This document shows positions 40,597 to 48,980 of a DNA stretch of 64,000 nt, piece after piece (positions within the stretch are counted from its first letter, which is position 1; every line of letters starts with the position of its first letter). The notes under the pieces are model-generated. The model saw only the letters and a program-made list of their open reading frames with translations. It was not told the DNA's origin and searched no databases. The position numbers were made by a program, and so were the translations under genes. The stretch lies in the NCBI RefSeq assembly GCF_014205225.1, contig NZ_JACHNB010000001.1:5871501-5935500 (forward strand). Reading direction: 5' to 3'. Source of the DNA: Actinoplanes octamycinicus. Its GTDB lineage: Bacteria; Actinomycetota; Actinomycetes; Mycobacteriales; Micromonosporaceae.

Positions 40597-42548
40597 GCGC
40601 AACGGACGGAGCCGCGGGCGGGGTGAAGACGAAATCCGGCGCCGCGCGCCACCCGATGCCCGAACTCGGCCGCGACCAGCTGATGGCGCTGATCGACTAC
40701 ACCTCCGCGGTCATCTACATGCGCGACGCCGACGGGCGGTACCTGCTGGTCAACCGGGAGTACGAGCGGCTGTTCGGGCTGCGCCGGGAGGACATCGTCG
40801 GGCTCACCGACCACGACCTGTTCCCGGCCGACGTGGCCGACGCGTTCCGGGAGAACGACCTGCAGGCCCTCGCCGGCGGCGTCCCGGTGCAGATGGAGGA
40901 GGTCGCGCCCGGCGACGACGGGGTGCGCAACTACCTGACCGTCAAGTTCCCGCTGATCGACGCGGACGGTACGGCGTACGCGGTGGCCGGCATCTCCACC
41001 GACATCACCGAGCGCAGCCGCGCCGAGGCCGCCCTGCGCGACAGCGAGGAACGGTTCCGGCTGCTCGCCGAGCACGCCCAGGACATCATCTTCCGCTACC
41101 GGCTGGACCCGGACCCGGCGATGGAGTACCTGAGCCGGGCCGTCGAGTCGATCACCGGTTTCCCGGCCGAGGACTTCTACGCCGACCCCGATCTGATCAT
41201 GACCCGGATCGAGCCGGAGGACCGCACCGTCTTCGAGCAGTCCTGGCGGGCGCCCCGGGCCGGGACGATCACCTTCCGGCTGCGGCGCCGCGACGACACG
41301 GTGGTCTGGATCGAGCAGCGGTCCGGCGCGGTCCTCGGCGACGACGGCGAGCCGGTCGCCGTCGAGGGGATCCTGCGCGACGTCACCGAGCGGATGGCCG
41401 CCGAGCGGGAACGCGCCGAGCTGGAGCACCAGCTGCGCCAGTCGGAACGGCTCGACTCGCTCGGCCAGCTGGCCGGCGGCATCGCCCACGACTTCAACAA
41501 CATCCTCGCGGTCATCTCCGGGTACGCCGACATGCTGGTCGACGAGCTGGGCGACGACCATCCGAGCCGGCCGGACGCGACCGGGATCAAGCAGGCCGCG
41601 GCCCGCGGCGCCGCGCTCACCCGCCAGCTGTTGCTGTTCAGCCGCTCCGAGCCGTCGCAGGCCGAACTGCTCGACCTGAACGCGGTCGCCTCGGACATGA
41701 CGCGGCTGCTGACCCGGACCCTGGGCGAGGACATCGAGCTCGGCACGGCGCTCACCCCCGGCCTGCCGCCGATCATCATGGACCGCAGCAAGCTGGAGCA
41801 GGTGGTGATGAACGCCGTGCTGAACGCCCGGGCCGCGATGCCCTCGGGCGGCCGGTTGACGATCAGTACCGGCCTGGAACACGGCGGTGGCGGCGACGAC
41901 CAGGTCTGCCTGGCGGTGACCGACACCGGCTGCGGGATGACCCCGGACGTGCTGGCCCGCGCGTTCGAGCCGTTCTTCACCACCAAGGGCCGGGGCAGCG
42001 GCACCGGGCTGGGGCTGGCCACCTCGTACGGCGTGGTCACCGACGCCGGCGGCACGATCAGCCTGGAGTCCGAGCCGGGCCGGGGCACCACGCTGCGAGT
42101 CCGGCTGCCGGCCGGGGCGGAGGGCGCGCCCGGGGTCAGCCCGGCCGCGCCGACCGCCGCCGCGTTCGCCGGGGACGGCCGCCGGATCCTGGTGGTCGAG
42201 GACGAGGAGCAGGTCCGCGACATCGTCTGCCGGCTGCTGCGCAAGGCCGGCTACCGGGTGTTCGCGGCGCCCCACCCGGCCGAGGCGCTGCGCATGTGCC
42301 GCGACGACGGGCTCGCCTTCGACGTGCTGCTCACCGACGTGATCATGCCCGGCATGTCGGGCACCCAGCTCGCCGCGGAGCTGCGCCGCGACCGCCCCGA
42401 CCTGCCGGTGCTGTTCATGTCCGGATACACCAGCGGCCCGGCGCCCGGCGGCCAGGAGATGCCCGCCGACGCGCCGCTGATCCGCAAGCCGTTCGAGGCG
42501 CAGACGCTGATCAACGAGGTGCACCGGGTGGTCAGCGAGCGCGTCTGA
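40593..42548 (+). CDS. Hybrid histidine kinase: two PAS domains, HisKA, HATPase, receiver
   Basis: 651 residues, no membrane helix. PAS1 about 25-140 (AVIYMRDADGRYLLVNREYERLFG), PAS2 with PAC about 150-270, HisKA with His299 (GGIAHDFNNILAVISGY), HATPase (NAVLNARAAM, DTGCGM, GTGLGLATSYG) and a C-terminal receiver with Asp582 (LLTDVIMPGMSG) and the Lys in IRKPF. No HTH output is attached, so output must pass to another protein. It is co-translated with the PrnB-like gene (overlap of 4 bases), which may supply a heme or tryptophan-related signal. Confidence 0.93.
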   Translation: MSATDGAAGGVKTKSGAARHPMPELGRDQLMALIDYTSAVIYMRDADGRYLLVNREYERLFGLRREDIVGLTDHDLFPADVADAFRENDLQALAGGVPVQMEEVAPGDDGVRNYLTVKFPLIDADGTAYAVAGISTDITERSRAEAALRDSEERFRLLAEHAQDIIFRYRLDPDPAMEYLSRAVESITGFPAEDFYADPDLIMTRIEPEDRTVFEQSWRAPRAGTITFRLRRRDDTVVWIEQRSGAVLGDDGEPVAVEGILRDVTERMAAERERAELEHQLRQSERLDSLGQLAGGIAHDFNNILAVISGYADMLVDELGDDHPSRPDATGIKQAAARGAALTRQLLLFSRSEPSQAELLDLNAVASDMTRLLTRTLGEDIELGTALTPGLPPIIMDRSKLEQVVMNAVLNARAAMPSGGRLTISTGLEHGGGGDDQVCLAVTDTGCGMTPDVLARAFEPFFTTKGRGSGTGLGLATSYGVVTDAGGTISLESEPGRGTTLRVRLPAGAEGAPGVSPAAPTAAAFAGDGRRILVVEDEEQVRDIVCRLLRKAGYRVFAAPHPAEALRMCRDDGLAFDVLLTDVIMPGMSGTQLAAELRRDRPDLPVLFMSGYTSGPAPGGQEMPADAPLIRKPFEAQTLINEVHRVVSERV

Positions 42549-42565
42549 CGGGTCATTTTCCCAAC

Positions 42566-42590
42566 AGATCTGGTTTTCGGTACGCCCGGG
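42566..42590 (+). repeat. Copy of the dispersed boundary repeat
   Basis: CAGATCTGGTTTTCGGTACG followed by CCCG, between the hybrid kinase and the monooxygenase genes, which run in the same direction. Confidence 0.7.
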
Positions 42591-42606
42591 GGCGCATCAT
42601 GCGGCG

Positions 42607-44073
42607 ATGACCGAGACGCGGGTGGACGTGCTCATCATCGGCGCCGGGATCTCCGGGATCGACGTCGCCTACCGGGTCCGGGAACGCTGCCCGGAGCTGA
42701 GCATCGCGATCGTCGAGGCGCGGGACCGGCTCGGCGGCACCTGGGACCTGTTCCGCTACCCGGGCGTCCGATCAGACTCGGACATCTACACCCTCGCGTT
42801 CCCGTTCCGCCCGTGGCGCGGCGAGCGGTCCATCGTCGACGGCGATGAGCTGCTGGCATACCTCGAGGACACCGCTCGGGAGACCGGCGTCGACCGGCTC
42901 ATCGCGTACCGAACGAGGGTCCTGGAAGTTGACTGGTCGGGTCGGGACGCCCGGTGGACGGCCCGCGCGCGGCGGGGCGACCAGGACGTCGTCTACATCG
43001 CCCGGTTCGTGGTGTCGTGCGCCGGCTACTACGACTACGAGAACCCGCACGATCCGGGCTTCGCCGGCACCGAGGACTTCGCCGGGACGATCGCGCACCC
43101 GCAGTTCTGGCCCGCGGATCTCGACTACACCGGCAAGCGGGTGGTGGTGATCGGCTCCGGCGCGACGGCGGTGACCGTGGTGCCGGCCATGGCCGGTGAC
43201 GCCGCGCACGTGACCATGCTGCAGCGCACCCCGAGCTACGTGCTGGCCCAGCCCCGGGACGACGTGATCGCCCATCAGCTGCGCCGGTTCCTGCCGCTGC
43301 GGACCGTCCATCGGATCACCCGGGCCAAGAACACCACCCTGCAGTGGGCGCTCGTACAGGCCTGCCGGCGCTTCCCGGACCGGATGCGGGCGCTGCTGCG
43401 CAACGGCGCGGTTGCCCAGGTCGGCGACGCGGCGCTGGTCGACGAGCACTTCCGGCCGCCCTACAACCCGTGGGAGCAGCGGCTCTGCGTCGCCCCGGAC
43501 GGCGACCTCTTCTGGGCGATCCGGGCCGGCGACGCGTCGGTGGTCACCGGGCACGTCGACCGGTTCGTGCCCGAGGGGATCCGGCTGACCAGCGGCCGGG
43601 TCCTCGACGCCGACCTGGTGGTGACCGCGACCGGCCTGCGGATCCGGCTGCTCGGCGGGGTCCGGGTCAGCGTCGACGGCGAGCCGGTCGACCTGGCGAA
43701 ATCCTGCACCTACCACGGGGTGCTGCTCAGCGGCCTGCCGAACTTCGCCTTCTGCGTCGGCTACATCAACCTGTCGTGGACCGTCCGGGCCGACGTGACC
43801 GCCCGGTTCGTGGCCCGCCTGCTGCGCAAACTGCTCGACACCGGCGCCGACGCGGTGGTCCCGGACGTCCCACCGGACCTCGGCCCGACCGGCCCGTTCA
43901 TGGACATGCCCTCCGGCTACCTGGCCCGGGCCGCGGCGATCATGCCGCGCGCCGGGCGCCGCTACCCGTGGGCGTTCCGGCAGAACGTGATGCGGGACGG
44001 CTGGGCCACCAACCGGGCCGGTCTCGACGAGGGCCTGCGGTGGAGCCGGGTCCGGGCGGAGGCGGACGCGTGA
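42607..44073 (+). CDS. Flavin-containing (Baeyer-Villiger-type) monooxygenase, EthA-like
   Basis: 488 residues, close to EthA in size. First FAD site GAGISG (12-17), the BVMO fingerprint FAGTIAHPQFWP (158-169) complete with Phe, Gly, His and Trp, and a second Rossmann GSGATA for NADPH just after. LGGTWDLFRYPGVRSDSDIYTLAF is typical of this subfamily. It should oxygenate a ketone or thioether. Its stop overlaps the GTG start of an alcohol dehydrogenase (GTGA), so an alcohol-to-ketone-to-ester route is plausible. Confidence 0.92.
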   Translation: MTETRVDVLIIGAGISGIDVAYRVRERCPELSIAIVEARDRLGGTWDLFRYPGVRSDSDIYTLAFPFRPWRGERSIVDGDELLAYLEDTARETGVDRLIAYRTRVLEVDWSGRDARWTARARRGDQDVVYIARFVVSCAGYYDYENPHDPGFAGTEDFAGTIAHPQFWPADLDYTGKRVVVIGSGATAVTVVPAMAGDAAHVTMLQRTPSYVLAQPRDDVIAHQLRRFLPLRTVHRITRAKNTTLQWALVQACRRFPDRMRALLRNGAVAQVGDAALVDEHFRPPYNPWEQRLCVAPDGDLFWAIRAGDASVVTGHVDRFVPEGIRLTSGRVLDADLVVTATGLRIRLLGGVRVSVDGEPVDLAKSCTYHGVLLSGLPNFAFCVGYINLSWTVRADVTARFVARLLRKLLDTGADAVVPDVPPDLGPTGPFMDMPSGYLARAAAIMPRAGRRYPWAFRQNVMRDGWATNRAGLDEGLRWSRVRAEADA

Positions 44074-45218
44074 GGGCGGTGACCGTCCACGACGGGAAAC
44101 TGGAAGTCACCGAGGTGCCGCTGCCCGAGCCCGGGCCCGGACAGCTGCGGCTGCGGGTCACCCGGGCCGGGATCTGCGGCTCCGACCTGCACGTCCGGCA
44201 CGCCGCCGACGCCAGCGCCGACGTCGCGGCCGAGGTCGGCTATCCCGACTTCATGCGGCGCGAGCACCGCGTGGTGATGGGTCACGAGTTCACCGGGACC
44301 GTCGACGCCTACGGCCCCGGCTGCCTGCGCCGGTGGCGGCCCGGCCAGCCGGTGGTGTCGCTGCCGCTGATCCGGCACGGCGACGAGATCCACATGACCG
44401 GGCTGTCGGCCAAGGCGCCCGGCGCCTACGCCGAATACGTCCTGGTCGCCGAGGATCTCACCATGCCGGTCCCGGCCGGCGTCGACCCCGACCTGGCCGC
44501 GCTCACCGAGCCGCTGGCCGTCGCCCACCACGCGGTCCGCCGCGGCGAGGTCGCTCGAGGCGACACCGCGGTGGTCATCGGGTGCGGACCGATCGGGCTC
44601 GCGGTGATCCTGATGCTCAAAGCACTGGGGGTACGCGAGGTGGTCGCCAGTGACTTCACCGAGCGCCGCCGCGAGCTGGCCCGGGCGTGCGGCGCGGACG
44701 TCGTGGTCGACCCGGCCGTCCAGTCGCCGTGGGCCGATCTCGGGCTGGTCACCTCGGCGCCGGAACTCTTCGGCACCGGCCTGACCGCCCTGCACGCCCT
44801 GCGCAAGGTCCGCGGCCTGCCCTGGTGGACCGTGGTGAGCGCGGCCCGGCGGCTCGGGGCCGGCCCGCGCGGCGCGGTGGTCTTCGAGTGCGTCGGCCTG
44901 CCCGGCGTGATCGAGGACATCGTCACGCACGCCCCGTTCCGTTCCCGGGTCGTGGTGGTCGGCGTCTGCATGCAGCCGGACACGTTCCGCCCCACGATGG
45001 CCAGCAACAAGGAGATCGACCTGCGGTTCTCGTTCTGCTACGACCCGGCCGAGTTCCACGACACCCTCCAGCTGATCGCGAGACGCCGGATCGACCCGCG
45101 CCCGCTGCTGACCGGCGTGGTCGGCCTGGACGGCGTGGCCGGCGCGTTCGACCAGTTGGCCGAGGCCGACCAGCACGCCAAGATCCTGGTCGACCCGTTC
45201 CGGGAGGTCAGCAGCTGA
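44070..45218 (+). CDS. Zinc-dependent medium-chain alcohol dehydrogenase
   Basis: 382 residues. Catalytic zinc ligands in CGSDLH and GHEFTG, and the NAD(P) motif GCGPIGLAVI. The structural zinc Cys cluster appears to be absent. A roughly 40-residue insertion (SPWADLGLVTSAPELFGTGLTALHALRKV) follows the Rossmann start and is not usual. GTG start at 44070 is translationally coupled to the monooxygenase. The last 11 bases overlap the convergent secreted-protein gene. Substrate unknown, probably the alcohol partner of the monooxygenase's ketone. Confidence 0.9.
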   Translation: MRAVTVHDGKLEVTEVPLPEPGPGQLRLRVTRAGICGSDLHVRHAADASADVAAEVGYPDFMRREHRVVMGHEFTGTVDAYGPGCLRRWRPGQPVVSLPLIRHGDEIHMTGLSAKAPGAYAEYVLVAEDLTMPVPAGVDPDLAALTEPLAVAHHAVRRGEVARGDTAVVIGCGPIGLAVILMLKALGVREVVASDFTERRRELARACGADVVVDPAVQSPWADLGLVTSAPELFGTGLTALHALRKVRGLPWWTVVSAARRLGAGPRGAVVFECVGLPGVIEDIVTHAPFRSRVVVVGVCMQPDTFRPTMASNKEIDLRFSFCYDPAEFHDTLQLIARRRIDPRPLLTGVVGLDGVAGAFDQLAEADQHAKILVDPFREVSS

Positions 45219-45675
45219 ACTTGACGGTCCTGCTGCTGCCCTCGTCGACCGAGGACTCGATGGCGTCACCGACGAACTTGGCCCACACGACCCGGTAGTT
45301 CATCCGGTAGGAATGGGTGCCGGAGGTGCAGCCGCCGCTCAGCGAATAGGTGTGATTGCCGCTCGTGCTGGGAATGGCCTTCGCCCCGGTGGTGCGGACA
45401 TCGCGCCAATTGCAGCCCCAGAAACCGCACACTTTCCGCTGCAGCTTGAACTGCACGGTGGCGCCGCAGTTCATCCGGGCCCAGACGCGGATCGTGCCGG
45501 TGCCGGACAGCGTGCCGCCGTTGCGGGAGACGTCGCTGACCGAGCTGCGCTGGATCGGATCCGAGATGAAGTTGCAGGTAGCAGCGGCTGCCGGGGAGGC
45601 GCCCAGTACCGAGACGGCGGGGACGGCGAGCATGGCGGTGACCGCGCCCAGGGCGAGGCGGCGCATGGTGATCAT
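45208..45675 (-). CDS. Secreted Cys-containing protein, unknown function
   Basis: 155 residues. Signal peptide about 1-32 (MRRLALGAVTAMLAVPAVSVLGASPAAAA). The mature part has six Cys, including CGFWGCNW, and an all-beta look (GTIRVWARMNC, VQFKLQRKVC). The C-terminal Cys is the last residue. Convergent with the dehydrogenase, overlapping by 11 bases. No family recognised. Confidence 0.7.
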   Translation of the reverse strand: MITMRRLALGAVTAMLAVPAVSVLGASPAAAATCNFISDPIQRSSVSDVSRNGGTLSGTGTIRVWARMNCGATVQFKLQRKVCGFWGCNWRDVRTTGAKAIPSTSGNHTYSLSGGCTSGTHSYRMNYRVVWAKFVGDAIESSVDEGSSRTVKFSC

Positions 45676-45977
45676 TGGTGTGTCTCCTCATGAGTGCCGA
45701 AACGTTCTGCGCATCAGCAAACATTCGGAAATGATTCCGGACAATCCCTCTCCGGGGGCATCGATGCCATTGCCTCGGACGGGTTCATAAAGGCGGTCGA
45801 ATCATCTGACCGGACGGCTTTCCGGGTCGGCCCATCGGCCGCTTGCCGCCCGGCCCGGTGGCTCTGGTGGTCCCGGCCGGTCGAGGTCGGAGAAAAACGC
45901 CGGTGCGGGATGTCAAGGTGGGTGGGCCGGCTCCGACCACCTGACGACAGGCACGGTCCGGGTGAGGGAGCAGAACG
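45676..45977. other. 302-bp divergent intergenic region
   Basis: Holds the promoters of the secreted protein (minus) and the reductase-like gene (plus). A moderately AT-rich patch lies at 45700-45750. I see no strong hairpin, palindrome or reading frame with coding character. Confidence 0.5.
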
Positions 45978-46556
45978 ATGCGCAAGATCATTTACTGGGT
46001 GCACACGTCGGTCGACGGGTTCATCGACGGGCCGGGCGGGGAGTTCGACTGGCCGGTCATGGGGCCCGGCCTCTCGGCCTACTCGGAGGGGCTCGACCAG
46101 CGGGTCGACACGCTGCTCTACGGCCGGCCGGTGTGGGAGATGATGGTCGGTTTCTGGCCGACCGCCGACGCGCGGTCGCGGAGTCCGCACACGCTCGCCT
46201 TCGCCCCTTTCTGGCGAGCCACGCCGAAGGTCGTCTTCTCCCGCACCTTCCCGGGCGACGACTGGACCGACCGGGTGATCAGCGACGACCTGCCCGGCGC
46301 GGTCACCGAGCTGAAGGTCCAGCCGGGCAAGGATCTCCTGCTCACCGGCGGCGCCGGCCTGGCCGCCGCGCTGACCGAGCACGGCCTCATCGACGAGTAC
46401 CACATCGCCGTCCACCCGGTCGTCCTGGGCGGCGGCCGCAAACTCTTCACCGACCCGAAACAGCGCCTCACCCTGCGCACCACCCACTGCGAGCTGGTCG
46501 ACGACCGGGTCGTGGTCACCAGCTACGAGGTGGCCCCGCCTCACGCGGCGCGGTGA
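45978..46556 (+). CDS. RibD C-terminal/dihydrofolate-reductase-fold protein
   Basis: 192 residues of the DHFR-like fold found in many actinobacterial YyaP/YwjB-type proteins: KIIYWVHTSVDGFIDGPGGEFDW at the start, DTLLYGRPVWEMM, TPKVVFSRT, DLLLTGGAGLAAALTEHGLIDEYHI and PVVLGGGRKLF. Enzymatic role in this group is generally unknown; true folate reduction is not implied. GGGAG precedes the ATG. Confidence 0.88.
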   Translation: MRKIIYWVHTSVDGFIDGPGGEFDWPVMGPGLSAYSEGLDQRVDTLLYGRPVWEMMVGFWPTADARSRSPHTLAFAPFWRATPKVVFSRTFPGDDWTDRVISDDLPGAVTELKVQPGKDLLLTGGAGLAAALTEHGLIDEYHIAVHPVVLGGGRKLFTDPKQRLTLRTTHCELVDDRVVVTSYEVAPPHAAR

Positions 46557-46588
46557 GGCCGTGCGCGCGGACCGGGCACAATGGCGCC

Positions 46589-47059
46589 GTGACAGCGCTG
46601 CCGCCGATGCGAGAAGTTCGATTTGAGGTACGCCCGTGGGACGGGTCCCTCGATCCGCCTCGGGAGGTGCTGGCGTTTGTCGATGACGTCAGCTTCGTGG
46701 ACCTCGTCTCCGGTTACGAGAAGGCGGCTGGGTTCGATGTGCCGGGGCAGTATGCCGGGCTGGTGGTCGACTTCTTTCGCTTCGGTGACCTGAACGACTA
46801 CCTGCTCGGGCGGCCGGAGGGCGGCTACTGGGGTGACCTGGGGGCGATCGCGCTGCTCGGCTGCGACTGCGGTGAGGTGGGCTGCTGGCCGCTGCATGCG
46901 CAGGTGGTCGCGGACGAGAACCGGGTCACCTGGCGCGGGTTCGTGCAGCCGCACCGGCCCAAGCGGGACTACTGGGACTTCGGGCCGTTCGTGTTCGAGC
47001 GCGGGCAGTATGAGCGGGCGGTCCGGGAGGCGGCCGCGATCGTCGCCGACCGGGGGTGA
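46589..47059 (+). CDS. Conserved-looking hypothetical protein
   Basis: 156 residues from a GTG at 46589; an ATG at 46607 is the alternative. CACAAT ends only 6 bases before the GTG, so the message may be leaderless. The sequence has a CDCGEVGCWP segment with three Cys in the middle and aromatic-rich strands (VTWRGFVQPHRPKRDYWDFGPFVFERGQYERAV). It recalls actinobacterial proteins of unknown function. The start region contains GTTCGATTTGAGGTACG then CCCG, a further match to the dispersed repeat. Confidence 0.65.
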   Translation: MTALPPMREVRFEVRPWDGSLDPPREVLAFVDDVSFVDLVSGYEKAAGFDVPGQYAGLVVDFFRFGDLNDYLLGRPEGGYWGDLGAIALLGCDCGEVGCWPLHAQVVADENRVTWRGFVQPHRPKRDYWDFGPFVFERGQYERAVREAAAIVADRG

Positions 47060-47160
47060 AGCTCGGCGGGATGACCGGGCGGCGGCCCGATCCCGTCAGG
47101 CCGGAGGGACGGGACAGGCCGGACAGCGGAGTGAGCTGCCGCTCGCATAGCCTGTCGGCC

Positions 47161-48081
47161 GTGGGTACACCGGCGATCACCTATCGGAACCTGGCCCTGC
47201 TGGCCGACGCGGGCCGCTGGGACGACCTGCTGAGCCTCGCCGCCGACCCGGGCGTGCCGGTCGACGAGCGGCGCGAGGTGGCCCACGTGGTCGCGCTGGA
47301 GGCGCCCGCGTCACTCGCCGTGGCGGCCGCGCAGCTGTTCCCGGACGACGACTACGGGTTCCTGGGTCCGCTGTGGCAGGTGGTCGCGCAGCACCGGCCG
47401 TGGCGTGAGCTGGCGCCCCACCTCACCCAGCGCCGGGTGCGGGACCTGGTCGCCCAGACCCGGGTGCTGCACGGCGAGGACCTGCGCGACGCCGACGACG
47501 TCCGGTCCGCAGTCCCGCTGCGGCTCGCCGCCTGGGAGGCCGCCCGCTGGGACCCCGAGTGGGACATTCCCGAATGCGGCCGGTCCACCAGCTCCAGCGG
47601 CCTCCTGTGGTACTTCCCCGGACCGCTGAGCGACCCGACGATCCCCTCGGACACACCGGCCGAGCCGATCGCGCACCCGGCGGTCGCGGTGCTGGACCGG
47701 CTGGCGGCCGTCCCGCCCGGCGCCGACCGGCGGGCCGCGCGGGCGGCGGCGTTCCGTGGCAGCGCCTGGGCGGCGGCCGCGGCGACGGTGCCCGGGGTCG
47801 AGGCGGCGCAGGTCCGGTTCACCGACGCCTACAAGTATCTGGTGAGCCTGGCCTCCGGCGACGTCGCCTACGGCCGCGCGACCGGCCGGGCGCTGGGCCG
47901 CAGCCGTCTGTGGGAGGCCCTGCGCGCGATGGCCGGCGACCCCGAGGTGGACGCGTTCGTCGGGCGGCTGCGCTGCGTGGCCTGGGCACCGGCCCGCTAC
48001 ACCCTGTACTCGATGCAGATCGCCATGGAGGACCCGGAGCAGGGCATCAGCTGGGTCCTCGTCGGAGCCGACGATGACTGA
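47161..48081 (+). CDS. Hypothetical protein, helical
   Basis: 306 residues from a GTG at 47161 with TAGCCT about 10 bases upstream, so possibly leaderless; a longer frame begins at 47056 but its extra residues look non-coding. The protein is Ala-rich and helical (NLALLADAGRWDDLLSLAADPGVPVDERREVAHVVALEAP, then AAAATVPGVEAAQVRFTDAYKYLVSLASG). No family recognised. The end overlaps the small frame at 48074. Confidence 0.6.
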   Translation: MGTPAITYRNLALLADAGRWDDLLSLAADPGVPVDERREVAHVVALEAPASLAVAAAQLFPDDDYGFLGPLWQVVAQHRPWRELAPHLTQRRVRDLVAQTRVLHGEDLRDADDVRSAVPLRLAAWEAARWDPEWDIPECGRSTSSSGLLWYFPGPLSDPTIPSDTPAEPIAHPAVAVLDRLAAVPPGADRRAARAAAFRGSAWAAAAATVPGVEAAQVRFTDAYKYLVSLASGDVAYGRATGRALGRSRLWEALRAMAGDPEVDAFVGRLRCVAWAPARYTLYSMQIAMEDPEQGISWVLVGADDD

Positions 48082-48254
48082 CCTGCCGGCGCTGCGGGAG
48101 CGGATCGCCGCGATGGTGCGGCGGGAGCTGCCGCCCGACGGCGGCCGCGGGTTCGCCGCCGAGGTGCTGCGGGAGCGCGGCCCGGCGTACGCGGAGCTGC
48201 TCCACGGCGGCGACCCGGGACGCCGCGGTACGCATGCTCGGCCGCACCGATTAA
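48074..48254 (+). pseudogene. Small gene with an apparent +1 frameshift
   Basis: From ATG 48074 the frame reads MTDLPALRERIAAMVRREL... to AYAELLHGGDP. There, CCCGGGACGCC at about 48213-48223 shifts the natural continuation to the next frame, which reads DAAVRMLGRTD and stops at 48254, just 9 bases before the next gene. Unshifted, the frame runs 95 bases or so into that gene with a composition unlike protein. So either one extra G was gained (mutation or sequencing) or this is a broken gene. No family recognised. Confidence 0.4.
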
Positions 48255-48263
48255 GGTCGGTGG

Positions 48264-48923
48264 ATGGAATCGGACCTGGTGACCAGTGCCTTCGACTCGC
48301 TGCGCCGCGACGCCGTGCCCGACCACGAGGCGCTGCGCCGGGTCTATGAGCTGCCCAACGAGGCTGCCGTGCGCAAGCAGATGTCCGAGCTCACCGTGCC
48401 GACCCGCCGGTTGATCGCCTGCGCCTCGCTGGTTCTGGTGGCCAGCGCCGACGCCGAGGGCAACTTCGACGTGTCGCCGCGCGGCGGCCCGGCCGGTTTC
48501 GTCAGCGTGCTGGACTCGCGGACGGTGGCGATCCCGGACGCGACCGGCAACAAGCGTCTGGACACCCTGCAGAACGTGGTGGCCACCGGCCGGGCCGGGC
48601 TGCTGTTCGTCATCCCGGGGCGCAGCACGACGCTGCGGGTGAACGGGCGGGCCTGCGTCTCCACAAGCCCGGAGCTGCTGTCCCGGCTGACCGCGGTGGG
48701 CAAGCCGCCGGCGAGCGCGCTGGTGGTCGGGATCGAGCAGGTCTACCCGCACTGCCCCAAGGCGTTCCTGCGCAGCGGGACCTGGAAACCGGAGCGGTGG
48801 CTGCCGGCCGACGCCCAGCCGACCTCGGCCGAGGTGACCCAGGCCCAGCTACGGATGCCGGGCCTGACCATCGCCGAGATCGAGCAGAACGAGGCGGACG
48901 CGTTGAAGTACCGGTACGAGTGA
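48264..48923 (+). CDS. Pyridoxamine 5'-phosphate oxidase-like flavin protein
   Basis: 219 residues of the split-barrel FMN/F420-binding fold, in the group with MSMEG_1061-like proteins: ASLVLVASADAEGNFDVSPRGGPAGFVSVLDSRTVAIPDATGNKRLDTLQNV, then RAGLLFVIPGRSTTLRVNGRA and the tail HCPKAFLRSGTW. Likely a flavin- or F420-dependent oxidoreductase acting in the cytosol; substrate unknown. A dispersed-repeat copy follows its stop. Confidence 0.88.
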   Translation: MESDLVTSAFDSLRRDAVPDHEALRRVYELPNEAAVRKQMSELTVPTRRLIACASLVLVASADAEGNFDVSPRGGPAGFVSVLDSRTVAIPDATGNKRLDTLQNVVATGRAGLLFVIPGRSTTLRVNGRACVSTSPELLSRLTAVGKPPASALVVGIEQVYPHCPKAFLRSGTWKPERWLPADAQPTSAEVTQAQLRMPGLTIAEIEQNEADALKYRYE

Positions 48924-48930
48924 CGGGCGG

Positions 48931-48951
48931 CTGCGGCCGTACCGGGAAGCG
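48931..48951 (-). repeat. Copy of the dispersed boundary repeat
   Basis: On the minus strand it reads CGCTTCCCGGTACGGCCG, between the convergent flavin protein and MMPL transporter genes. Confidence 0.7.
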
Positions 48952-48980
48952 GCGGACCGCAACCCGGCACGGACCGTGAG

